The notes beneath the pieces were generated by a model, which ran no database searches, was not told the DNA's origin, and was given only the letters and a program-made list of their open reading frames with translations. A program made the position numbers and the translations under genes. This document shows, in pieces, positions 29,497 through 41,444 of a stretch of 64,000 nt of DNA (the stretch's first letter is position 1; each line of letters starts with the position of its first letter). The DNA is taken from positions 8,254,214-8,318,213 of the forward strand of contig OY482851.1 in NCBI GenBank assembly GCA_960531495.1, in the 5' to 3' direction. This DNA is from Zeus faber (taxonomy: Eukaryota > Chordata > Actinopteri > Zeiformes > Zeidae).

Positions 29497-31012
29497 CAGC
29501 GGTTCCCAACCTTTTCGGACTCAAGGCGAACTTCAAAACCTCAAAAGTGTTGGCCCACATCCGACCAGAAGTATAACGGGAGCCAAACGATGCGTTCTCA
29601 GAGGACGTTTATTTGAACAATCATACGCATTCTCATACATACAGTGCACTAGTGGTAAAACAAAAAAAGAGTTGGTTTAAAAATACCCTTATATCCATGG
29701 AACTTTTGCGGAACATTAGTAACGGTATCTAGTAAGCGCTGTCTGCAGGGCGCAGTGTTTTGAACATAGCCTAACTACTAACGCCAGCGCTGATGAAACC
29801 AACAATAACAGGAGCACATTAATATTAACTCACCTCATGACAAGGCTGATGTTGCATGGCAGACACCAAATGCTTGATGTCTGGTTTAAGGGACGACACT
29901 CTCAGTCAAAGATGTGGCTCAACATTGTTTATTCCTGTATTTCGTCTTCAATGCCGCAAGCGCCAAAAAGCCAGTCTCACAGAGATACGTCGTCGCGGGA
30001 AGGCATCCGAAATCGCACAGCACTGTCGGACAGATTGGGACACTCAGAAGCAACATGAAGCCAAAGGTTTGTCAGGTACTTCTATGAGAAAGACAGCTCT
30101 GATGCTCTGTCGCAGAAGGGATCCACAGCACCGTCCTCCTCTTCTGCGCTCAGGCCTGCGAGGGTCTCGTCGCTGCGGCCGGCGAAGGAGGTTTTCCATC
30201 CAGCTGCACTGCACATCTGGGATGGGGAAGTATTCGCGCAGCTTGCTCTTTGACATGACGGATCACGGTGACGGGAAGCCGCGTTTCTTCCTTTGTCAAA
30301 AAATCCGACAGATTCTCAAGCGAGTCGAAGTTTGACCGGTCAACTCGCCCGGCCCAAATATCCATTTTTCTTATGGTCGCTTCTCATTTTATTCTGGACA
30401 TTGAACATCCACTGCTTTTCCATGGAGACTGAGGTCGAGTCCATTTTACGGGGCTGAAAATGTCGGCCAGGTATCCAAATTTAGCCAGCCGCTCAAAATC
30501 ACTGAAGCGATGCGCTGGTTCAAACTATGCGTCGAGAAAAAAAATGCGTCAAACTATGCGTCGAGAATGCACTGTTGGTGTTTTGTCTCGAGGTGACGGT
30601 GCAGTTTACAGGGCTTCAGAGCTACGTTCGATTAAATCACGGAACACACCCCACACAGCGGTGGCGGTTCGTCTTCCGTACCAGTCCAAAAAAATCCCAA
30701 TGCTAAATATTCAGCGCTACACTTTCTCCGAACCTTTTTTTTTTTGTTTGACAGGCAGGACTATCCCACCGGGACATCGCTTGTGAATGATGTACCAATG
30801 GCTTCTGCCCTTTTCAGTGTGCCTGATGCTCGCCAACCATCCATTTTGATTATCACCTCAAGTCCAAAGATGTACAGGTGCACATCGATCGTGGTCCAGC
30901 TTGGTCGATCGATCAACGAACGTAGTATTTTTGAAGGTTTTAAAGGAAAAAATACCATGAAATTATTTTTTTTCCCTACATTTAAAAATGTCCCATAGGT
31001 CAGGAACTGCTG
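29497..31012 (-). mobile_element. hAT transposon relic with 8-bp target duplication
   Basis: The ends CAGCGGTTCCCAACC and (reversed) CAGCAGTTCCTGACC are inverted repeats, flanked on both sides by an identical octamer CCTTAAAG (29489-29496 and 31013-31020). An exact 8-bp duplication is diagnostic of the hAT superfamily. On the minus strand at 29990-29925 it encodes TYLCETGFLALAALKTKYRN, the hAT C-terminal dimerisation motif, as found in ZBED5/GTF2IRD2-like transposases. The 1.5-kb length and broken frames show internal loss. Confidence 0.9.
29925..30365 (-). pseudogene. hAT transposase C-terminal remnant
   Basis: The fragment has pieces such as NLSDFLTKEETRLP and, near its end, TYLCETGFLALAALKTKYRN, with frameshifts between. 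A complete enzyme would bind the ends and transpose by a hairpin mechanism. The zinc-finger (BED) start and most of the catalytic core are not recognisable here. Old, non-functional. Confidence 0.7.
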
Positions 31013-32879
31013 CCTTAAAGGGATTCAAATAGAAATGTCAAAGTAAATGTCAGAAATTGGAGAGGAGCACTTTCACAGAGGAGCACAGAGCACATTTCAC
31101 ACATGAACTTGGTGGTTGAACCTGGAGGAGGCAGCTTTGATGTTCTGATTCCTCACAATAATGAACAGTTTCCCTCCTGATAGAGAAGTCCACCACCACC
31201 ATTGGGGTGCCGAGACACTCCGCTTCCACAGATGCGTGAATGGGGGGGACGCATTCGCCGTCCATCCTCTTCTCCTTTTAATTGCCTGATGCCCACCATG
31301 TGAACTTTATGATACCTTCCCTTTTTAATAAGGTAATAGCCAGGCTGGGCTGGTTATTACCGTCAATCAGGTGATTGAGGGTAATCAACGGTCATCGACA
31401 CACATGCAAAAAAACGCATAATCGCTAAATGTTTTTATAAAACGTATAAAAGAAATCTATCTACCTTTCCTATAAATATAAATAAATAGTTTCATGTACG
31501 CTTAAACACCACACAATCTCTCTAAAACAAAGCCGACAGTACATCTCGCCGCAAAGACTGCACTGTCTTTCAAGTTTACAGTGCATTGCAAAGAGAGCAT
31601 TGTTTTTAATCTCTCTTTTGCAGTAGACTATGTAATAATAATAATAATAAATTATTAGCTTATAATAATAAAGACTTATTTGGACTTGATCAATGACGAT
31701 GTGTTCAGAATGCATATCACATGAATATTTAGCTCTTGCCCAGAAAATAAATCTGCTACTTTCTGCTTGTCTGGACTTCCTCTTCTCCTTTTTCCTACCA
31801 GCTAAATAAAGTCATTTAATCTGGAATATGCGACTCGTTCAAACACTAGTATTGTCACGTTATTCTCCTGCCGTGATAATAAAAACTTATATCGGGAAAG
31901 GAGTTATTGTCTTCTTTCTCCCGACTAAAACCACACAGTGGAGCCCATTTAAATATAGCTACTATTTGGGCTTATGTTATTGTATTTTATCCAAAGCAAG
32001 TCCAAATCGATATTTGGATTTTGAAAAAACAACAACAAAAAGAAAACACCCTGCTCTCAACTCCCCTCCGCATTTCTGCATCTCTCTGGGAGAAACAGTC
32101 CCCCCCACCTTCCAATCTTCTAATTAAAACAGGGGTCTGTCGAGTTGGGGACACCTCTTTTGATATCGATATCCAGCCGTTTTGTTTCCAAAAAAAAATA
32201 AAATAAAAATAAAAATAAATGATGCATATTCCGGACAGTAATAAGTGAATTTGTTGACTTTTAAAACACGCCCTTTAGTGAACAACAGCCTTTTTTGCCC
32301 CAATGGGAGAAACTCTAAAATGGCAAATGCTGTGGTCTACATTTTAACTTTAATGTCCACTACAGCCGCTCAAAGTGCTTCACCCAAACATTTAAACCCA
32401 CGGTTATCAAAAAAAGCCTGCATCAAAATAATGTCAAATTTAGGAAAAGCAATTAAAGAAAAGCATATAAAATAATGAATAAAGACTGTATCTATGATGC
32501 ATTTAATTTATTTTAGAAGTTAGAAGTTTAGATTCCTGTTGAGGGCAATGGAGAGATCAAAACATAACATTGATTTATTTAAAGCTGTGAATCTTCAGCC
32601 CACACTTTGATGAAGGCTGAAGGTGTGCCTGGGTGGTAGCCTTCACCTTGTATAGAACCTATTCTTTGCGGGCATGCCTTTAAAATACAGGATTTTCAGC
32701 AACGACTAATAGCTGGTTAAAGTGCCTTGGTGTTTTAAACCGTTCTGCCCTCCACCAGAGGCGTTCAAAGAACAGCTTTACTGCGCCGAGCACAGCGGGT
32801 TTGCGTCTCTCTAGTGCCGCTCTTGTTGGAAGGATTCTGCAAAAAGGGAAAGTGTGATGTGTGGGGCATCCTTGAGTAC

Positions 32880-33006
32880 CTGGCGCTGGAAGTTGAGCAG
32901 ACGCAGCGCCTTGAGCTCCACCGTTGCCTTGTTCCTCAGGTCGGGCGACAGCGACCCCGGCAGGCTCTCCAGCTCCTGGATGCGGTGGGCGATGCGAGCC
33001 TGCAGC
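32880..33006 (-). CDS. smarca2: smarca2 exon 7: residues 387-429
   Basis: The acceptor is CTCCGCAG|GCTGCAG and the donor CGCCAG|GTACTC (phase 0). It encodes [20 protein letters not shown] and ends in [13 protein letters not shown], nearly identical to BRM/BRG1. This helical segment leads into the HSA region, which in BAF binds the actin-related module (ACTL6A with actin) and ARID partners. The short predicted helices rich in Leu/Arg agree with that role. Confidence 0.96.
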
Positions 33007-36000
33007 CTGCGGAGTCCCAGCAGGGAAAACAAAAAACTGAGACTGCGGCATCAACAGCGGCATCGCGTCAGCAGGGTGGACCTGGGGTATTCATTTGTGT
33101 TAATTCTAAATGGGCTTAAAATTGACTTAATCCACTCCCCATTTTGAACTAATTTAAATACGGCAAAGTAATTATAGGTTTTGACAGAACGTTGGTCTGC
33201 TTTAAAAGTGAATTAAAATATAACACTTACGGCTGATGCTGTATGGAATCAATCACTATACCACACCAACTGGATAATGCACAGCCTAGAAACACTTTGC
33301 TCTGTTAAAGGCTTGAAACGTTTGCCCTATTGGGCTGCATTTAAGCACAGTGAGAAGCTGCAGCAGAGTGGTAAGTTTCTCAACATTATACATGATGGGA
33401 AGCAACATTTTAAAATGGCCTGGGATGAAAAACTGAGAACCTACCCTTGAACGAATGAAAGCTGATAAACGCAGCTTTGATCAGGCATGAATATATAAGA
33501 AATGTTTTGCCCGGAACAGGCGCCTCACAAGTTGAGGTGCAATGAGCCTCCATGATGACAAAGCTTGAGCTTCATTATGAATTAGCTACGGAGGAAATTT
33601 GTTCATCAAATAACCCCCGGGAAGCTCATCCTACGGTCCAAAAGCAAACCATTTACGCCCCTTTTTCTTTTTTTTTTTTTTTTTTTGGAATTTACAGTCC
33701 ATTTATGCTATTTAAACACATGTACAAACCGGGGATCTTAAGATGTGCTGACTAACCGGCCTATTCAAAACATTCTCAAAACTTTACTGTTTTCCAAAAT
33801 AGCCTATTCAAAATGTTCAAAATAAAATTAAAAAACAGCGGTATTGTGTTCCAAATGGGAGCGGTAGCGGGTGTCCGGGCGGTGCAAGGAGAGCAGTTGG
33901 GGGGCCTGCATGAATATGTCAATTAATGGGTCTCCCATGGCAAAATTTCCATATGCTGATGCCATGGTGAAATTTTTCTCAGAGCCAAGGAAGATAAAGT
34001 GCAGCAATGAATCATGCACACTGTGTTCATGATGTGCTAATGTTTTGCAAAGGTCATTGGCTTTTTTTAATGTGATAGATGCAGCTAATTAAGTCATCCT
34101 CTCCTTGTGATTACTTTGTTTATAAATTGCAAACCAGCTGCTGCGCCATTTGACCAAAGCCGACCGCACCAATATGCTCTCCGGCCCGCCTCATCTGATA
34201 AGGGCTTTTCACAGTAAGTGCGTAGCAACAGGCCTGAAAAAAAATCTAGGGGAAGCGCTGTGTATTCTCCCTCTGGTTTAGCAAATAGGTTTTATGTATA
34301 TTGTCAATTTTTTCTTGTTTAATTTTAAGGGGTCTTTTGGTTTTTATCCCCAGTTATTTTTGGGGTTTATATATATATTGTTTTTTAACAGGGCTATTGT
34401 ATATTGCGATATTTTTATTATACTTTACTGTTGATTTTTAGGTACATTGTATATTTTCACAGGTTTCCCATCCCCTCATTAACTTTGAGGTTTATTGTGT
34501 ACTGTGTTCATCTATTTTTTCTATTTTTATTCTATTGCCTTGTTTCTTTTTTTTGCCTATTTATTTATGATGTGAGCTGCTGTGACACTGAAATTTCCCA
34601 ATTTCCCAAATACCATAGTAGACCCATTTCTCATGTTACACCTTATCTCAACAATCTCTAACTCCAACTCCTCAAGATATGCCAAACTAGCACATAGTTG
34701 GAGAGACAAAGTCACAGTTTCTAACCGAAAAACAAGCTATATAACCAAAATCATTTGTAATATAGATAATATTGGGGGGAAAAAAAAAATCTTTGGTACT
34801 ATTTGGCTGGTTTCCGAGCTACAGCTGGACATTGTCACAGCTTGTCACAAACAACAGTTTTTGAGTCAATAAAAAATATGTAATCATATTGCAATTTCAT
34901 ATTGTAATCAATATGAATTGATACTTACACAGCCGGGGTGGGGAAGAAAAAGTTAAGTTACTGTAAGTACAATCTTGATTCCCTAAGGTCAACATTTCCT
35001 TTTAACTTGACATTATTTACTTTTAACTTAATTTAATTTCGAAGTTGCAATACTTTCTGTCAGTTTGAGGACCCTGTAGCTCTCGGGGATGGGAGGTGTG
35101 AAAGCATAGGCCCAGGTTCAGCGTGGGGTCGTTTGCCAATGGAGTTTTAGTGTCCGATGGTTGTACTGGATGTATGTAGTGAGGTTTGCATTGCGGCATT
35201 GATGTTCTTGTTTATACAGTATATTACCGTTTAATTTTAATTCTGTTTATTTTTTTGTCCATTTAATGCTTTGTCATTAGGTGTATTGTACACTACATTT
35301 TTTTATCATCTTAAGGTGAATCTTTCTGGTTCACCACCCTTATATTTAATTTGTTTTTGTACAGTAGATAACATTTTTTTCCAGTACATTTTTTTGAGTC
35401 ACTTTGATTTTATTGTTATTCTGTTATTTTTTATGGTTACATATTTTTTGGTTCATCATTAGGTTTAGTGTATATTGTCGTATTTAATTGTGTAGAGTCG
35501 ACCATTTTATTATATATTTCCACATATTGCCATTTTCTTATTTAATTTTGTGATTGTGGTTTATTATTATTATTGCCTATTTTATTATGTAAGCTGTTGC
35601 TGACCTTGCGTGGTGCGTCGGTCGGTCAAGGTGGCCCAGATGAACGGTCATAAACATATGAGCCCCTTACACCACCTTGTCGTTTTTGTTCAACCTGCTT
35701 AAGTCATTCGGAGCCGGCTGAACAGACAAGAACACACGCTGGTCTCAGAGCCATGCTTGAGCCACCCGAGCAGTCAGGAATGATCTACGCCCGCTGAGGG
35801 GATCTGATCCAAAGAAGAAGAAGAAGAAGGAGTGAACGTCGGCCGCCTCAAGAGCCAAAAGTGGATCAAAGGTCCAACACCTCTCCGCCACCCCCCCTCT
35901 TCACCAGTGCCAGATCATGATTGGCTACAAAGAGAGGTAGAGCACAGGACCGGAGAGAACGGCTGGATCCACACGGCACTGGACGTTCCTTCCAAGGAAC

Positions 36001-36740
36001 AAACAGATCTTCCTACAAGCCACCGTTACATTTTCGGGTCCATTGATAATTCTTATTTCCCAGTTTCCCATTCAATGACTGTTTTTACAACACACACCCG
36101 CCTTAGTGGGAGGCAGCCCACCGCAAATAAAGATCCCAGCCCTAAAATCAGTCGGTGGTTGTTCTTCTTCCACATGTTATTATTTTAAGAACATGTGGGA
36201 TTAAAGGAAATGAATTTAAGAGGTCTGCACACAAACATTGCCGAAACCCACAGAATATTTCTGATTTGGAATTTAGAACATAATACAGATCAAAACATTG
36301 TTCAGTTAGAGCTCCAATGACCCTATTATCCTTATTATCATTATCCTATCCTTATTTTATTACATTTTTTTTATCTCTCTTTTTGACTTGCACTGTGTTA
36401 TGACAACTTCTGCTGCTGTTGTATTTGTAAAGCAATATTGAATTGTGACTCAAAAAATTTTGGTGAATGAGCTCATAACAAAACCATCATTTTAGTTTTC
36501 TAAATGCACCAAACTGAACATGTCCAACACACGGGTCTCTCTTCTGTTATGGATTCCGCTACAGAAAAGTGAGTAATTCCTCATTGCAGAGCTTTGGTTT
36601 TCCCAGCTTGCAGCCGTGTAATTGTAACTGGGTAATTGAATCAGGATCCACACTCAAATCCCTAATCGTGTTAGTGGCCTCTGACTGGGGACACAAATGA
36701 TCCGCCACCCGAGGAGGAAGAGGCGCCGGGGCTTGCTGAC
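33007..36740. other. smarca2 intron 6
   Basis: No exon seen. A candidate conserved stretch lies at 33840-34110. Bases 34280-34570 and 35210-35590 are T-rich and look like degraded LINE tails. AAG repeat at 35812-35828. The rest is unclassified. Confidence 0.45.
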
Positions 36741-37017
36741 CTGAACTCCCTCTCCTGCAGGATCCCCACCGGGTCCAGCCCCTGCGGCTTCTGCACCGGC
36801 GTCACGCGGTTCTGCTTCTGCTGCAGCTGCAGCATAGGGGAGCCCTGCGGTCCGGGGGGCTGGGCGCCCGCTGGGGGGCCTCCTGGCAGGGGCCCGGGTG
36901 GCGCCAGGGGAGCCAGCGGGGCCGCGGGCGACGGACGCCCGCCGGGGCCGGGGCCGGCGGGGGCGGGGAGCTGCGGCTGCTTCAGAGGAGGGATGCCCGG
37001 GTTCTCCCCACTCTGCC
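36741..37017 (-). CDS. smarca2: smarca2 exon 6: proline-rich linker, residues 295-387
   Basis: The acceptor is GTGTCTCAG|GGCAGA and the donor TTCAG|GTCAGC (phase 2). It encodes a Pro/Gly/Ala-rich linker, then the conserved segment [20 protein letters not shown] followed by [14 protein letters not shown]. The family sequence is VEILQEREYR, so residue 380 or so reads Gly instead of Glu here. GC content is very high in the linker, which is common for this part of the gene. Confidence 0.95.
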
Positions 37018-38801
37018 CTGAGACACAGAAACACAAACACACATCTGTCAGCGAGTCGGTTAAGACGCTCAGTGGTGCAGTGCAGCGGGTTTTGAAACTG
37101 TGGCCCATGACCCCAGTGGTGGGCCGAAGGGGTGGGTCGTGAGGGGGAATCTTTACTACAGTAGGTATTAATAAAAAATAATAAGTAAAACTATTTTTTT
37201 CTGTTCTAACATTATATACCGTCATTATTAATGTTTGACAATGTTATGATTTAATTTAATTTATTGTCCTTTTTAAATTTATTTAATTTACAATTAATTT
37301 ATTTTAACTAATTTAATTGATTTTTTCGTTTCTTTTTTCTTGTTTTCTTATTATGTTAAAACATTTGGGGCACCTCTGGTACAGGTGGTTCCACAGCCTT
37401 AACAGTTAAAACCTACTGGCCTCTGTACAGCAAACACCTGGTCAGATTTCTTTTGTCCGGCGCTGGGAGCCCAGCAGGCAGAGAGCGCCCCCTGCCGGTA
37501 GACCAGGATTCTGAAAAACAATGCTGTGAAAACATATATATTCCACATGCTAGCTTTTGAGCTTACAAACCGAAGTCAAATTCATTTGTCTCCACAAGAG
37601 GCTTGTGCTTCTAAAACGTCATGAATTCCAGCGGCGTGGAACCCAGTCGACCCGATGCGATTGAATACACCTTCCATTGTCAAAGGAAGTTAATTTGGTT
37701 TTAGAGTGCTTTGATTAAGTACAACAACAAAAAAACCTAATCAAAATTTTTCAAAGGCACATAGAATTGTTCTGCCACTTTCACCCCTTCAACTAGCAGT
37801 AAAATTATCCCAGTTCACTGCTACTGTAACGTCTCTTCCATTTCCATTCATAGTATAAAAGCAGAGTTCATTTTATGTGGCCTTTGGACATAGTGCCTGG
37901 AAGGGCTAGTACACAGTGACTATAGATGCACAGAGTTACGGATTTCTAGATTCATTCAGAAATCATTTGGAGTCAATATTATGAGAACATTGTGATAAAA
38001 TGAAAATGATAATGATAAATTGCTATATATTGGTTAACACTGAATGGTTCATAATAATGTTTACTCCTGTGCAGACTTGTTTTATATTTCTTTACTCATA
38101 TAGTTATGTATGGCAGGGCACATTTGAGGACAATTTAAAAAAGCCTTTTTTAGATTGGTACACTATTGATAACTCTTCTAGTAATACGTCACACAATAAT
38201 GTAAAATTATTGTTATCTTGTTAATGCCAATACAATACATTATTGCCGATAACAAGACAATCCATCCAATCGAAAGCCTGGAGTATTTTTCCTTTGGAAC
38301 CCACGGCTCGACAGCACCTTACGTTAAGACAGGAACACTGCTTATAAATCTGTGGTAAACGATTCAGATGGCACCACTGGAGACGCCACAGCAGGCTTAC
38401 TGCCCGCCTCAAAGTGGCTTCAATGCGTCTGGCTCAATATTTTTCAAAGACATTCACATGCGGGAGTTCCCTTCAAAAGCTTGAGAAGGGACCACATGGT
38501 GTCAAACTTTCCTTGCAAACGGACGGTTACAACAGCTTGGTGGCCGCTGTTCGCCCAACCCCAGCTTCTTCTTGAAGGAAAGCTTGAAGGAGGTATTTTT
38601 CAACACAAGCCTTATTTTTCCATCACGGGGAAGTGGTCCACGTTCTTCGGTGACGTGATCCAAATTTCTGATGCCAATCACTCGGGTGGAATCCCAATGG
38701 CGGAAAAATAAAGATTAGGTAAAAATGTGTCAAGTGTCAAGAGTTTCACTGTGAAGTGGAAATTTTGCACAATTTTGAAAAAGTACCAAGAAGTGGGTGA
38801 G

Positions 38802-38803
<2 letters not shown>

Positions 38804-38858
<55 letters not shown>
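38804..38858. repeat. GT microsatellite
   Basis: About 27 GT units. Confidence 0.97.
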
Positions 38859-38859
<1 letters not shown>

Positions 38860-39057
38860 AGGAGGGTCGTGTCTCAATTCCTCGAGGTTTGAAAATGGGA
38901 GTGGCTTCACATTCTCCGCTTAGTCCAGGCAGGGTTAGTGGGGATTGAGCGGCCTTTCTATTTTTCCTTCATTTGTTTTTGCGATGTAGAGAGCCACTTA
39001 AAGTACTCATTTACTTCAGCGTCCTGTGTTGACATTGTGCTGATTTCAACCGGTAGT

Positions 39058-39290
39058 CAAGTCAAGTAAAGTGTATTTCTATAGCCCTAATCACAGTCCA
39101 GTCCCGAACGGCTTCATAGGCCCAAATTTCAAATATAAAGCAACAGCATCCTCTCGTCTTAACCCAATCTGGGCAAGGAAAACTACAAGAAAAAAAGGGG
39201 GGGGGGGGGGGAGGGAGGAACCTTGAGAGGAGGCCAGAGGAGGAGGAGTCTCCCGTCCAGGATGACCAGGCTGCAGTGGATGCCAAGTGG
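39058..39290. mobile_element. Dispersed fish repeat, unclassified
   Basis: Begins AAGTCAAGTAAAGTGTATTT and contains CAATCTGGGCAAGGAAAACT, a G14 tract, and GGAACCTTGAGAGGAGGCCA. This arrangement recurs in many teleost genomes as a non-autonomous repeat, by recollection. No coding capacity or ends could be defined. Confidence 0.5.
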
Positions 39291-39623
39291 TTAGGTTACG
39301 TACGATACACTAGAGTGTTAAGCTAGACAGTACGAGATTCTATTTGGCTGGTGCATATCCCTAGAAGTAAACATCTGCAGAAGGGAAGTGGCCAGACCAC
39401 CAGTAGGTGGCGTGCTGAGCTGCACTTACTACCTGAAATGCTGATTTGATCACATTTGCAAAAAAATCTTTAATATTATGACCGGGATCGCTGTGGAATA
39501 ACAAGGAAAGTTTTACCAAGGAGTAAAAATGCCAACTATGATAGAAGGGGTCCTTTATAACAAAGTGTATGGCACTTCAAATGAAATGCTCAATGTATAC
39601 GAGACAGGCTAGGAAGTACTGAC

Positions 39624-39719
39624 CCTCAGACCAGGACTTGGGTCCGGTGTTCTGGCCGTGTCCCTGCATGGCGGGAGTGGGGCTGGACTGGGGACCACTC
39701 ATAGGCGCCACTGGCATGC
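39624..39719 (-). CDS. smarca2: smarca2 exon 5: residues 263-295
   Basis: The acceptor is TATTTACAG|GCATGCC and the donor CTGAGG|GTCAGT, phase 1 at both ends, so this exon could be skipped without a frame shift. It encodes MPVAPMSGPQSSPTPAMQGH followed by GQNTGPKSWSEG. The last motif resembles the PKPWPEG motif of BRG1 rather than human BRM as I recall it. No domain is assigned; it lies in the disordered linker after the polyQ. Confidence 0.85.
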
Positions 39720-40787
39720 CTGTAAATACATTTTGTTTTTGATTAGTTTTTCTTTCTCACTCCAGCAGTGCCTAACAGGTCCCAACAGGTCCATGCAGTC
39801 GCACATTGCGGTTCTTGTAAAAGTAGAATAAACAGACACAAGGTAATAGAGACTAAACAAGGCCAAACAAGCCTGTTCAAGAACCCTCTACTCTTCCCCT
39901 ACTCTACACCCCTCTACTCTACCTCTAAAATACTGTACCTCCCTCTTGCTGTACTGTAGTCAACCTCTACCTCTGTCTACTCTACCTCTACCTCCCTGTA
40001 CGCTGCCTTAATTTATTATGTGACATCACTGACGTCTCCTGAGTAAGACTGTACACACAAAAACTGTCAACAAGGGACTGTATTTAACTGTCGTTTATTT
40101 ACAAGAGCCGCATATCATCACTCCGCCAGTGTTTCCCAGACATAAGCTCATCTTGGCGCACAAGGCTGCCACTGCCGTTTGAAAAAGAATATCAGAATAA
40201 GTTGGTCTTGTCCAAGATTAAATGTGTTTAAGACACATGGTGGGCCACTACACAAGCTTGGATTATTCCTACCAGCGGGGAAAAAATAAAAGCTTATTCC
40301 CAAGGCTTATATGGCTTTTCTGGTGTTATTATAAATATAAGCTGTATGTTGTATAAAATGAAATTTCCAACTGAAGACAGACAGGAGGAACAGGCTGTCT
40401 ATAACAGTCGAGAAAAAATAACATATATGTTATTTTTGTGCCAAGAGAAGGCCTCAGACAAGCTTAGACTGGCACTAAGCCAAACTAGACTTAGCTCCTG
40501 TACTTTAATACGGTCTTTTGTTTTTTTTTACTTTTTTATGTCTCTAGTTTCTAGAGCTGTTTGACATGTTTATAAATATTTCTATCTATTAATTAAAACA
40601 AAAGACACACATACACACATAAATGACCTATGGGATAGTTCAAGCTCACGTTCCATTAGAAAAAGGCGATGATGGGGGACACCAAGGTTTGTGAATTTCC
40701 CCTCACTACTGTTTTAATTCAGAAAAAGCTGAGCACTACAAAGCTGAGCTTTTGAAGTTGGCGAGGATTAAACCTGCATGCTCCCAC
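39720..40787. other. smarca2 intron 4
   Basis: No exon seen. A CTCTAC-rich pyrimidine stretch is present at 39885-40005; nothing else recognised. Confidence 0.5.
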
Positions 40788-40859
40788 CTGGAGGCCTGTT
40801 GAACGGGCTGGCACCGGCCCCCTGCTGTTGCTGCTGCTGTTGCTGTTGCTGCTGGTGGA

Positions 40860-40896
<37 letters not shown>

Positions 40897-41210
40897 CATG
40901 GTGGGCAAGCTCCTCTTGCCCTGAACCGCCAGCTGAAGGTTTTCGGGGAGCGGCTGCCCACGGCCCAGGATCTTATAGGCCAGGATCTGGGCCCGGAGCT
41001 GCTGCAGCTGGACGGGGCTGAAGGAGGAGGGCCCCCGACCTGGTTGGCCCATACCAGGCATGGCTCCCTGGGGATCCATAGGCATGATAGGGCTGGACTG
41101 GGCTGGAGGCATCTGGGGTGGTGTAGGTCCACCCCCACTTCCCCCTGCGGACATGGGGCTGGAGGCGTGCTCGGGGACTCCCATGGAGGACGCATGGGGG
41201 GACATGTATC
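40788..41210 (-). CDS. smarca2: smarca2 exon 4: QLQ domain and polyQ, residues 122-263
   Basis: The acceptor is TTCTACAG|GATACATG and the donor CCAG|GTGGGA (phase 1). It opens with [20 protein letters not shown] and contains the QLQ domain (about 186-221: [20 protein letters not shown]), a protein-interaction module shared by BRM and BRG1. Then come 12 Gln, Leu-His, and 11 Gln (227-251). The Gln codons mix CAG with some CAA (plus-strand ttg), which usually limits repeat expansion. The polyQ tract is a hallmark of BRM that BRG1 lacks. Length variation between individuals is likely. Confidence 0.95.
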
Positions 41211-41314
41211 CTGTAGAAAACAGAAAGGAATCTTTCATTTAGGTTCAAAGTGCAGCTGAACTTGAGCCAAAGGTTATGAGAAGTAGTGAAAGGGTGAAGA
41301 GGAGCTGGTCGTGC

Positions 41315-41444
41315 CTTGGCCGTGCTGGTCCATGGGACTCTGTGAAGGCCCCATGCCGCTGTGGAGGGACCGCATGCCCACACCCTTCATGTGACCAAAG
41401 TGTATCGCATCTGCCATGGCCTTGTCATTCAACCCCTCCATAGG
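41315..41444 (-). CDS. smarca2: smarca2 exon 3: residues 79-122
   Basis: The acceptor is TTTTCTCAG|CCTATG. The exon encodes [20 protein letters not shown] and ends with SPMDQHGQG, matching the family pattern K-PMxxxxxKG...GMGPxxSPMDQHxQG. The frame continues into exon 4 only if the exon ends at CAAG|GCACGA, a GC rather than GT donor, leaving a split glycine codon. Reading through the 104-nt intron would reach a stop (TAA) after about a dozen codons. Confidence 0.9.

Larger units (their letters stand above)
37018..39623. other. smarca2 intron 5
   Basis: No exon seen. A hAT-like end (GGTTTTGAAACTGTGGCCCA, from 37088) starts a degraded element whose other end I could not place. A GT microsatellite (38804-38858) and a dispersed repeat (39058-39290) follow. 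Confidence 0.45.

Noticed and set aside
36671-37225. A 184-codon single-exon gene
   Set aside because: It is smarca2 exon 6 read through into both introns.
40768-40787. Exon 4 extending to a second GT (after ATGCAG)
   Set aside because: The join to exon 5 would leave the conserved frame; the CCAG|GTGGGA donor gives PPG-MPVAPM.
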